Shown here one piece after another: positions 55,569 through 64,000 of a stretch of DNA of 64,000 nucleotides (position 1 is the first letter of the stretch; every line of letters starts with the position of its first letter). The translations under genes were made by a program, and so were the position numbers. Source of the stretch: Lytechinus variegatus (Eukaryota > Echinodermata > Echinoidea > Temnopleuroida > Toxopneustidae); NCBI RefSeq assembly GCF_018143015.1, contig NC_054742.1:55189195-55253194 (forward strand). The letters run 5' to 3'. The notes below the pieces were generated by a model. That model was not told the origin of the DNA. It saw nothing but the letters and a program-made list of their open reading frames with translations, and made no database searches.

Positions 55569-58500
55569 CTAGAAATCGAAGGGGAAGGAAAACAAATGAA
55601 AGCCTGAAATGTCAATAAAAACCTTTAGGCTCGAATTCACATGGATTCAACCATGGGTTTTCAAAACCATCTTTGTGAATTTGGGGATTACAGTATCAGC
55701 ACACTTGTGATTGATAATTCAAATGATATAAAAAGCTTTTGAGGTACATTGTGTAAATCTGCATTCCTGTAATAAGAACATTTTTCAAATATTACAGAGT
55801 AAACTCTTAAATCCAATGCAAAATGGTATTAGAGTTATATACTCTGCTGTATTTATCTGGTAAAAATACACTTTTCAAAAAAGTCATCTAGTTTTTATTA
55901 TTCATTAAAAAACAGGCAATATACAGTGCATGATTTGATATCATATTATTCAGTAGCTTAATTGTGAGTTGTAGTTCCTTATTATTCATAGCAAATAGCT
56001 TCTATTTAGCAAAGCCTATTTAATGGTGGATAACTTGCAATAATCTGGCATCAAACAACAATGGACCAAGTCTTTTCGAAATCTGGCATATATATCAAAA
56101 TATTCAAAGTGAGCACAGCACAATCTGTCAAGAGCAGCATATACTAAACTCATGACATCATACATGATGTAATAATAAAGTCATAATGACATCATGTAAC
56201 ATAAGTCATGGCATTGTAATTGAATGAAATCAATATGACGTCACAAGTTTGTAGATGGACCTTGGGGCGTTTTAAAAGACTAAGGACTGTATTCTAAACT
56301 CTGGTTTACTTTAAACTCTGGTTTAAAGGTATGGTTTAACTAAATAGCCAATTGAGACACGTATCTCTACTAGTATAAGTTCCATTTGTCAAATAATTAG
56401 ACACTCAAACCATTCATTACTAACCACGAATAATCACTGAAATAGCTCTTATCATCATTAAAACATGAGGAAAGTAAAAAGAAAGAGTAAAAATATGAAA
56501 CATGTAATGTGAAAATGTGAATGTCATTTTGAAATGTTTGTTTCCAATAATTTTAACACAAAATTAGACCATGGCCTTAGTTAAAACACATTTCAAGATA
56601 TGGGTCTGAGTGTTTGTTGGTATTTATGGAAAATATTTTTGAACAAGGGATAACACTTAGCATGCCTTCATTACCAGTTGTCTGCAAAATAATACACATT
56701 AATCCAATAGAGCTGCAAATCATTTGTATGTTATGTACACATAAAAGAGTCAAGGTAGAATATGAACTTACCCTGCTGCATGAAGCTCCAAGATGTGAGT
56801 GATCTTATTCATACCATACCCAGTAAACCTCTCATCATACATAGGCATCCCAGATTTCCTAATGAATAATGAGAGTAGAGGAATTATAATTAATAAGAGT
56901 ATCATAATAAAGAGTGTAATCACAATTACCCAACCAAAATATTTAAAAAGATTTACATTTGTGAGGTAGATGTTGATATTAGAGAAGTCTATGTGAGACA
57001 TGACACAATATCATCATCAATAACATCAATTACCTAAACCATCATCATCACCTTCATCATCATCATCATCATCATCGTTATCATCATCGTTGTCATCATC
57101 ATCATCATCATCACTACCAGCACTACCACCCTGCACAATATCCTTATCATCATTATTACTATTGCATTGGGCTTGATGTTGATTCATCAAATATGAGCAC
57201 CGTGATACAGAAATTTGAAGAATCTAAGAAAGTCGTATATATCCTACAGAACATTGAATTCATTTTCATCCTCTTCACATACATGTTTGATCTCAAAATG
57301 AATCACAATTCTTTTAGTTAAGATCTTGTATCTTTCTACTATTACAGAAGAAATACTAGGTTGTTCATTGCAAATATATTATCATTTGGACAGTAAAGTG
57401 CAAACATGATATATTTTGGAGTAAATGGTCATATTTAGAAACTGACATCTGAGTAGAATTTCAAAGAGAGTAAAAAAAAAGGAGAAAGAAGCCACAATTA
57501 GATCACTACTTACTGCAAGATGAGATAAGGTTCATATTTATCTTCATAATAAGATATCTTGTAAGGCTCATTTGCCATGTACCACTGTACATAGTTTGTT
57601 GGTTGATGTGACAGAGGAGATTCATAAAAACCTGGAAGATATTTGTCAAGGAATCGATTCCAATATTGGATTACATTGATTGGCAATTATGGGTTTTCTC
57701 CCACACAAGAAAGGGGAAAGAAGATTATTAGGGAAAAAAGGGTATAGATTGTATCTGAATAAAACAACCCAAATATATGCAGTTGTCAGTTATAAATGCA
57801 CCAGCTTTCAGGTTCAAACTTTGACCCAAGAACTTGATTCTACCCCATCAGTCCCCCCCCCCCGAAGCTAATAAAACCGTAGTCACTCCTAAACACACAA
57901 AAATTTAGCCATTCCCAACTGAATGAAACTCTACAAGTCCACGCACTAATGGTACAATATGCCAGTAATTTTAATAAAGCAGAGCTGAATTTCAATTCCT
58001 TGTAAACAATTTTAATGACAGCATCTATCTAATTTTCCTCTTATCCTCCTCCTTCTTTTATATTCTCTTTTTGTTTCTTTCAATAAGCTATTCTAAAGAA
58101 AATTATATCAGAATTATGATACAAAATGGATGAAAAGAGAAATACTTGTTCAATTTGACTGATTATTAGAGCTTTTTAGATTATCACCAATGACACAATG
58201 TGTATGTGCTTCTTAACTCTCTACATAAACACTTCCTAGCAGCGAATATGCAAAAGACATCCAATGAAAGGATACGAAAAATAGAAACAGCTGGCAGATC
58301 TTGTTTCATGAGGCTTATAAGTTCATCTTTGGTACGAGGTAGACCAGCTTGGTCCTGTAAAAACAAAAGCATTGTATACAACTGATTTAATTTACAATTA
58401 ATAATGAAGTTGATTGTATGATGCAATATAAAATTAGAAATCCTAACTTGTGAAAATGGTGTCCATTTGAAAGAATGGCATTATTTCATTTTTAATCACT

Positions 58501-61500
58501 TAAAGACCTTCTTCCACAATTCAAAACAATGAGAGTTTTTCATGTAGCAAAAAAGAGCGATTTTCACCGACTGTTGTTATAAGCTGCTGAAATCTGATTG
58601 GCTCAGAATAAATTAGTCGTGTTATTCACTGACAAAACTTTTAATGAAATGCTCCCCCTAACTACATTTAATCCTTAAGAAAACACACACACATTCTCAA
58701 TGTTTTAAGTTGCATTACCTGTTTTTCTTCAATATAATCAAATGCTGGAACAACAAACGCTGTCTTCTGGTCTCTTTGCTCCGAGACCTGCCACATCGCC
58801 ATGACATCCAAGAAGTGTTTATGGAGGGTTGGGGACGGTAAGAAATCTGCATCTAATAACAAAATATATTTGGTCTTTGCTTGGCTGAAACGAGAAGAAA
58901 GAGAGTGTGGGCAAATGTCAGCAATGCACACTATGCAGTCTTTGATTGTTTATAAAGTATAATAAATACAACAAAATCTGTAATCTAAAGATTGCCCTAA
59001 GGTGGCAAGAAAATCTGGGCCAGTATTCAATTTAAGTCTTAATTGACTATGAGTATTTACTTGGCTAAGCAAAATGCTTATATTCAATTCACTTCTAAAT
59101 ACTTAACTTCATCAAGCCAACATTAAGCCAAATATTCACTAATAGCCATTGTGACATCACAAAGCCCACACCAAATAATGTGCAATGTATGTATCGAGCT
59201 GTGCGCAGCATGATTGATTTCGCGTATGTACATTTGTAAACTGAATGCAACGATTTAACCACAATACTTAGCCCAAACATACAACTGAATACCAAAGATG
59301 GTTAAGCATTTCACCTAAGCAAAATAATGAGTATAATACTGGCTTAAGTATCAAATTAAATACTGGCTCAGGACTTTAAAAGCAGGTGGTTTCGAGGTGG
59401 AATAATATAAGATGGAACCACACTTGTGGTCATACATTTACACAAGACAGGTGCTCATCCTATACCAAACAAAAAATGAGTACTTAATGTAATGTGAGGA
59501 TTTTATTTGATATTAAAGAGGTATATACTTTTGAATACAATGGCTACCTAGGAGAAAAGAAAAGGACTAACCTTACTGCAACATTTCTCATGTAATTGAT
59601 AGGGTACACATCATCCATCTGTGTGAAACAAAAAGAAAACAGGACAATTTTCAGTCTGCATCCAGTACATATACAACATACATGATAAAAGGAAGTCATC
59701 TTATGAACAGAAATTGTCTTTTACATATATTCTGCATCTAAGTACAATGCAGCACAAGACTCAATGAATGTTTTGACAACTTTTTGCAGCAGAATAAGAA
59801 TGACTTTTTGATTGGTGAATGAGTTGACAACTGGCACTCAATATAAGTGTGGTCTACGTTAACCTAGGTTTACCATGATTATCATATTACCACCCAACAA
59901 GTTTTTAAAAAAGTGGACTTGTAAATGAACTGGGAAGCGTTTTAAGAACATTTTGTCCAAGTTGCTAGATCTGATAACTCTCCTTGATTTGGATTGACTG
60001 AAAAGCAGTTCTTATGGTAACTGTCGGATAAAACTGGACTTGTCAGATAAAACAAGTCTGTTCATGACATGCTACCCTGATTCATACAATAGTCATCCAA
60101 TTTTCATGGACAATTTTTTTTTACATTTTAATTCTTACAAAATGAATATTCTTTGACTTACTGTATTAGAATTAATTCTTACAAAATGAATATTCTTTGA
60201 CTTACTGTATTAGAATACACCAGCGTGAGGTCTATGTCGGCTCTCGTCTGTAAAATTCTCATCTTCTTAAACACATAAATCCTGCAAAGAAGGAGTTTAT
60301 TTTTCGCTCAATTAATGTATTTCCACTTCCAAAAATCAAAATACAACATTTGGTTTATTGATATAAGCAATAAACATAGAGGAAACTTCTTCCTACAAAG
60401 TCAAGATGATCATACAAGCAGGTTAGGAATGGAGGAGGTTCATAAAAATTCACAGCATGTAGAGGTATGGAACACGAGTCAGGGGCACACTCCTTGTTAA
60501 CATCGTAGGACAAAATTCAGTATTTATCTTAGAGGACAAATTTTCAAGTAAATATCTTGTGACCTTCGACCTAGTGACCCCCGAAACAGAATCAGATAAT
60601 CTCCCCTCCAATATCCAAATTTGAATGTTGATCTGTCATATGGTTTCGGGTTATTACAAGAATGAGAACTGGGGCCCGTTGCAGTAAGAGTTGCGTTTAA
60701 ACGCTAGTCAAGAAATCAATCGCAAATCCCAAATGCGCGCTGTTGATTGGCTGAAAATCAAGTTGCGCATGATTTTTTAGAGTTGCGATTGATTGCAACT
60801 CTTTCTGCAACGGGCCCCAGGATGGACAGACCAACCGATATACATAATGCCTCCAGCAACCAAGTATGTTTTTAGACAAAGGCATAAATATATTGATAAA
60901 CTTAAGTCTGAGAAGAAAATTAACCAGTTTAGTTTGGAATTAAATGCTGATTATTGTTCTTTGTCCATACCCAAACTTAACCCTAACCCCCCCAAAAAAA
61001 AAAAAAATAATTGAATGACCTTGCAAACAAACCTGGGAAAAAAAAATCATCAAAACGATTATCATTGTTATCATCATTACATGTACTGATGGAATCAAAT
61101 ATGAAGTTCACCCTGCTAGCAATTTGGTTTTAACATAATAGCTGAAAAATTAGAGAAAGATATTGGTGACGGTTTGAGGCAAATCCATCAGAAAAACAGC
61201 CCCTCCCCCCCTCCATACCTTTAATATAAATAATATAGGATTTGTATAGTACACGTATACACCTTGCTAGGTGCTCAAGGCACTCCTATATTACTCTGGC
61301 TAAGCAAATCTACTGATTCTGGTGCGCACAGCTCTTTGAGGAATTACTTCCTGCCGGTACCCATTTACCTCACCGAGTACAGCAGTGTGGATAAATTTCT
61401 TGGTGAAGGAAACCATGCCATGGCAAGGATTCGAACTCAAGACCCTCTGTTTGAAAGACGAGAGTCAGAACCACTAGACCACGACGCACCCACAGACCAC

Positions 61501-63298
61501 AAATTCCATAAATCCCATTTTTTACTGAAACATGATGAATAAAAATATTTTTCTTATAGAAGAGGGTATGCAATGATGTGTTTGATGATATCTTCATCCC
61601 ACAAATAAAATCACTTTCAATATTTAGAAAGAAAGACATTTTTTCATATTCATATGATAATTCATATCACACAAAATATGGAGGTGCTCCATGTGACGTC
61701 ACTAAATTAGAACCTTAAAATTTATAAATTTGTAAATCATTTTTAAGTTTTTTCATGTAACTTCTACAAATCTTTTTCAAATTTTTCTGCTTCTATTTCA
61801 ACCAACCCATCGTCAGGTTGAAATTCCCCCATGATAAGAAAACCAATTTGAATTTTGAGGAAACCTCCAATGGGACTTACTTTTTCCACTCAATATCTTC
61901 ATCTCGTTCATCCGCTTTGATCGGGAGGTAGAGGGAGATGGAACAAGGAGCATCCCAGCTGTTCAGCATCCTCAAGACACCATCGATGCGATCCAGGGAG
62001 GCATGGGTGATGAGGGTCACATCATCAAAGGGCTTTGAATTATTAAATGAAAAAGAACATCCCATTATCCAATCTCATGCATATGTTTAAACACAAAAAA
62101 TGCTACATCAAAATAAGGATCATATGTATAGGGGTGTGGGTGACCACAAATGAAAAAAGCTGAAAATGCCAAAGCTCCCAAACTGTTTATTCAGACAAAT
62201 AGCACAAAATGCTGAAATGGGCAAAAAAAAAACAATAGCTACAATCTGCTACCAAACCATCAAAATGTCTTACAAAATATGCTAGTTGATCAAGTTTGAA
62301 TCTAGGATTCCCATCAAGACTGATCTGAAGGTCTGGAAAATCAATTACTGTAGAATGAACACTTTTCTCTCCTCCTCTCCCCTTTCTCTCTCATTTCCTC
62401 CCTCTTTCTCTCTCTTTCTTTAATCTATCAAACGGCCACAGGTAACAGATATCCTATAATAAATTCCAACTAATGCACGTTTTAACCCTTAACGGTCGGA
62501 AGGAGAGTCCTTACGGCCCCCCTGAACATTTCATGTGATGAACATGAAAAGCTCACGCCATAATGTTTCTTGCAATGTTTTCTTGCACAACTTTGAAACC
62601 AAAGTTACGAAACATTTTGTGAGTACATGTCACATTCCAAATTGCTCAAAAACATGATCCAAAGTAAAAGTCCAATGCAAATTCTGTTTCTTGCCAAAAC
62701 CTATAATTATTTTTTTAACTTTTACTGATTAAAATCAAATGAGAAACATATATGCTTGCTCAGAATAAAGCAGCATGGAAATAGGTATTCCATGAGATCA
62801 ACCACACATAGACTGAAATCGGATCTGATATAAACACTGGTTTAAAGTTGTGTTTTAACTATGGCTAGCCAGGTGGGACATACATCTAACAGTATAGGTT
62901 CATTGTATCAGGTAATTTGACTCTAAAATCATTCTTAGCCATCTGGGAAAAATTAATAATGTAATTGTCTTCACCATTATTAAAGAATTTGGGAAGAGCA
63001 CATTAAACTTATGAAAAATGCAATGTTAACAAATTTTGACATTTTTGGCTTACCATAATTTTAGCACAAAGTTAGACCATGGTCTATTAAGTTAAGCCTG
63101 ACTTAAGAATTACGAGACATTAAAGGGGAGGGGAACTTAAAAAAAGAGATTGATATTGACTTACAATCTGCATGTTGTCAGCTGTCAAGACATGCTCAGT
63201 ACGGTAGGAGGGTTTCTTGGGAAGGAATGCAGGCTTTCTCCGAGTGCAGGGTACAACCATTTCATCTCGGGTCAGAGGGGTGTGTGATGAAGGAATGT
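55385..63298 (-). CDS. GT49-family glycosyltransferase (LARGE/B4GAT1-like), C-terminal nine exons
   Basis: Exons in gene order: 63298-63165, 62032-61881, 60281-60206, 59618-59572, 58884-58719, 58354-58276, 57631-57514, 56858-56772, 55568-55385. All have AG/GT borders and join in phase to 346 residues plus TAG. Visible in order are VTLITHASLDRIDGVLRML, the nucleotide/metal site LLLDADFLPSP (DxD as DAD), FYESPLSHQPTNYVQWYM, YEPYLILQKSGMPMYDERF, TGYGMNKITHILELHAAG and YDFVVLPDAWVIHIPH. These match the GT49 domain of LARGE (second domain) and B4GAT1, Golgi enzymes that build matriglycan on alpha-dystroglycan. The IHIPH ending is closer to LARGE; the short tail and single domain are more like B4GAT1. 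The first exon here starts with a split codon, so upstream exon(s), probably with the signal anchor, are missing. Substrate is not inferable. Confidence 0.93.
56285..56595. repeat. MITE-like repeat, copy 1 (GT49 intron)
   Basis: CTCTGGTTTAAAGGTATGGTTTAACTA at the left and AAATTAGACCATGGCCTTAG at the right are imperfect inverted ends. The same layout is found in the same orientation at 62835-63105. Confidence 0.55.
56772..56858 (-). CDS. GT49 gene exon
   Basis: 87 bp, phase 2 to 2. It encodes KSGMPMYDERFTGYGMNKIT followed by HILELHAAG. The YDERFxGYGxNK motif is highly diagnostic of GT49. Confidence 0.95.
57040..57110. repeat. ATC microsatellite
   Basis: About 70 bp of near-perfect CATCAT repeats in a GT49 intron. 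Confidence 0.85.
57514..57631 (-). CDS. GT49 gene exon
   Basis: 118 bp, phase 1 to 2. It encodes FYESPLSHQPTNYVQWY, then MANEPYKISYYEDKYEPYLI L. Family motifs TNYxxWY and EPYxI are present. Confidence 0.92.
58276..58354 (-). CDS. GT49 gene exon
   Basis: 79 bp, phase 0 to 1. It encodes DQAGLPRTKDELISLMKQDL PAVSIF across the exon. The P.tK.EL..L pattern is a family feature. The donor GTATCC is weak but is the one that keeps the frame with the next exon. Confidence 0.82.
58719..58884 (-). CDS. GT49 gene exon with DxD motif
   Basis: 166 bp, phase 2 to 0. It encodes QAKTKYILLLDADFLPSPTL, then HKHFLDVMAMW and AFVVPAFDYIEEKQ. DAD is the predicted metal/UDP-sugar-binding motif; FVVPAF is a conserved strand. 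Confidence 0.93.
59017..59369. mobile_element. 353-bp MITE in a GT49 intron
   Basis: GGGCCAGTATTCAATTTAAG and the inverse of the right end (GAGCCAGTATTTAATTTGAT) are imperfect inverted repeats. Both arms carry ACTTGGCTAAGCAAAAT / TTTGCTTAGGTGAAATG words. No coding potential. Confidence 0.7.
59572..59618 (-). CDS. GT49 gene micro-exon
   Basis: Only 47 bp, phase 0 to 2, encoding MDDVYPINYMRNVAV plus part of Ser. The YPxNxxRNxA motif precedes the DxD in this family. The frame requires the donor GTTAGT rather than the overlapping GTAAGG five bases earlier. Confidence 0.88.
60131..60216. repeat. 44-bp tandem duplication spanning a splice donor
   Basis: ATTCTTACAAAATGAATATT CTTTGACTTACTGTATTAG is present twice in direct tandem (60131-60174 and 60175-60216, the second diverging at its end). 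It duplicates the GT49 exon end and its GTAAGT donor. Confidence 0.9.
60206..60281 (-). CDS. GT49 gene exon
   Basis: 76 bp, phase 2 to 0. It encodes IYVFKKMRILQTRADIDLTL VYSNT across the exon. The donor GTAAGT lies in one copy of a 44-bp tandem duplication (60131-60216), so a second identical donor sits 44 nt downstream. Confidence 0.85.
60669..60820. mobile_element. 152-bp MITE in a GT49 intron
   Basis: CTGGGGCCCGTTGCAGTAAG and the inverse of the right end (CTGGGGCCCGTTGCAGAAAG) differ at one position, continuing as AGTTGCG. The interior has AATCAATCGCAA / TTGCGATTGATTGCAA. A compact hairpin. Confidence 0.85.
61100..61835. mobile_element. TTAAAGG-family MITE split by a SINE
   Basis: 61103-61190 resembles the left arm (AAGTTCACCCTGCTAGCAAT, AGAAAGATATTGGTGACGGT). 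61690-61835 resembles the right arm (GTCAGGTTGAAATTCCCCC at the end). Between them lies the SINE at 61264-61500 and flanking sequence. Ends are worn. Confidence 0.5.
61255..61505 (-). repeat. tRNA-derived SINE in a GT49 intron
   Basis: The minus strand begins GGGTGCGTCGTGGTCTAGTG (A box TGGTCTAGTGG), then CTTTCAA at the anticodon-loop position and GTTCGAATCC as B box. The body AAATGGGTACCGGCAGGAAG TAATTCC and the end GAGTGCCTTGAGCACCTAGC follow. Same family as 21760-21960. Confidence 0.8.
61881..62032 (-). CDS. GT49 gene exon, start of catalytic domain
   Basis: 152 bp, phase 0 to 2. It encodes PFDDVTLITHASLDRIDGVL, then RMLNSWDAPCSISLYLPIKA and DERDEDIEWKK. The VTLxTHxSxDR and WxxPxSxxLY motifs are typical of GT49. 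Confidence 0.92.
62835..63105. repeat. MITE-like repeat, copy 2 (GT49 intron)
   Basis: ACTGGTTTAAAGTTGTGTTTTAACTATGG at the left, and AAGTTAGACCATGGTCTATT at the right. It shares the interior order (TATAGGTTCAT, ACTCTAAAATCATTC, CATTATTAAAG) with copy 1. Confidence 0.55.
63165..63298 (-). CDS. GT49 gene, first recognised exon
   Basis: 134 bp; enters with two bases of a split codon and leaves in phase 0 at GTAAGT. It encodes IPSSHTPLTRDEMVVPCTRR followed by KPAFLPKKPSYRTEHVLTAD. This looks like the stem region just before the catalytic domain. The preceding exon is not recognisable up to 64000. Confidence 0.8.
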
Positions 63299-64000
63299 CT
63301 AAGGGTCCAAAACAAGATGGAAAATAGGGCTTAGAAGTACCTATGGCAAATCTACTCAATAAAAGTGAGAAAAAAGTAATTCATTAACATAGTCGAGCTT
63401 GCTTCAGGATTACCCAAACAAAGTTCTATCCACTTCTTTTCTACATGTAGAATTTCACCAAAAATCCTGTTCTTTATTTTCATATTTAGACATGGAACAG
63501 AATAGACACCGTGCAGTATTCCTGATAAAATTTCACATGAGACCTTTCCCTTTTAAGCTACCTTAATAGCAAACTACACTTGTGTAAATAAAGATTATAT
63601 TTGTTATCCTCTTAGCTGGTTGGTTACTTTGTATATAACATTAGCTTAGAACCAGAGTAATTTATTTTATAGCTAGAGACACTACAATGTACTAAACACA
63701 CTTGATACCCTCCTACTACGAAATTGTTTTCTCGAAATGAAGAATAATGTATTCTTACTAAGACATGGGAAAATTATAAAAAAAACTCTCTATATCCATG
63801 TTCTTGTACAGTGAAAATTGATTATCTCCTACTTTGCAAGATTTATTACAAAATAATGGTGTTCACAGTTATTGAAACCCAATCAAAGTGTGTTTGAAAT
63901 GTCCCAAAGTTGCATATCTTAAGTCCTATTCCATCCCAACATCATTAAAAAAATATCAGATATAAAATAAGATATTTTTTTACAAATAATTCTCCAATTT
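63299..64000. other. Upstream intron of the GT49 gene, no exon recognised
   Basis: AT-rich sequence with no repeat or coding segment I can identify. Because the exon at 63298 begins mid-codon, this stretch should be intron. The start codon exon probably lies past 64000. Confidence 0.5.

Overview
The window is animal nuclear DNA: AT-rich, with spliced genes, long introns and dense non-autonomous DNA transposons. No bacterial, plasmid or viral gene layout is visible. The mix of repeats (TTAAAGGGGAAGTTCACCC-type MITEs, tRNA-derived SINEs ending in GCGCTTTATAAAA plus ATT repeats, many hAT-type miniature elements) together with the protein sequences suggests an invertebrate deuterostome. An echinoderm such as a sea urchin is my best guess; this is inference, since no database could be searched.

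Three protein-coding genes can be reconstructed from splice sites and reading phase. (1) An ANP32 (acidic leucine-rich nuclear phosphoprotein 32) gene lies on the + strand at 17821-33127. It has eight coding exons and 314 codons in perfect phase: LRR domain, very acidic tail, KRKR nuclear signal. An ANP32E-like segment ([10 protein letters not shown]) in the tail suggests H2A.Z-chaperone capacity. (2) A COX7C (cytochrome c oxidase subunit 7C) gene lies on the + strand at 41105-47780. It has two coding exons and 70 codons, and its start codon sits inside a YY1-like AAAATGGCG motif. (3) The last nine exons of a GT49-family glycosyltransferase (LARGE/B4GAT1 type, DxD motif DAD) lie on the - strand at 63298-55385. 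They encode 346 residues, and the N-terminal exon(s) lie beyond the recognised sequence. COX7C and the GT49 gene are convergent. The three genes have no obvious functional link.

Region by region: 1-17500 is gene-free and made of nested repeats. These include a 1.7-kb foldback element with 42-bp tandem repeats in its arms, a 1286-bp hAT-type element with a perfect 8-bp target duplication, a second perfect-TSD hAT element at 10886-11108, MITEs, polypyrimidine tracts, and three arrays of a roughly 110-bp unit with the mirror-symmetric core GCGAGCGCGAAGCGCGAGCG. 17500-35000 is ANP32, with introns loaded with MITEs, including a 370-bp hairpin and two piggyBac-like elements. 35000-41000 is intergenic, with a LINE fragment and a third piggyBac-like copy carrying a nested SINE. 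41000-49900 is COX7C; intron 1 holds a 1360-bp mariner-like element and three tandem copies of a roughly 0.93-1.02-kb unit carrying a tRNA-Val-like sequence. 49900-55250 is AT-rich intergenic DNA with one long hairpin element. 55250-63300 is the GT49 gene.

No previously unknown multi-gene system is evident. The most unusual things here are the periodic mirror-repeat family carried by hAT-type elements, the foldback element with satellite arms, the tRNA-bearing tandem array, and the ANP32E-like tail in an invertebrate ANP32.
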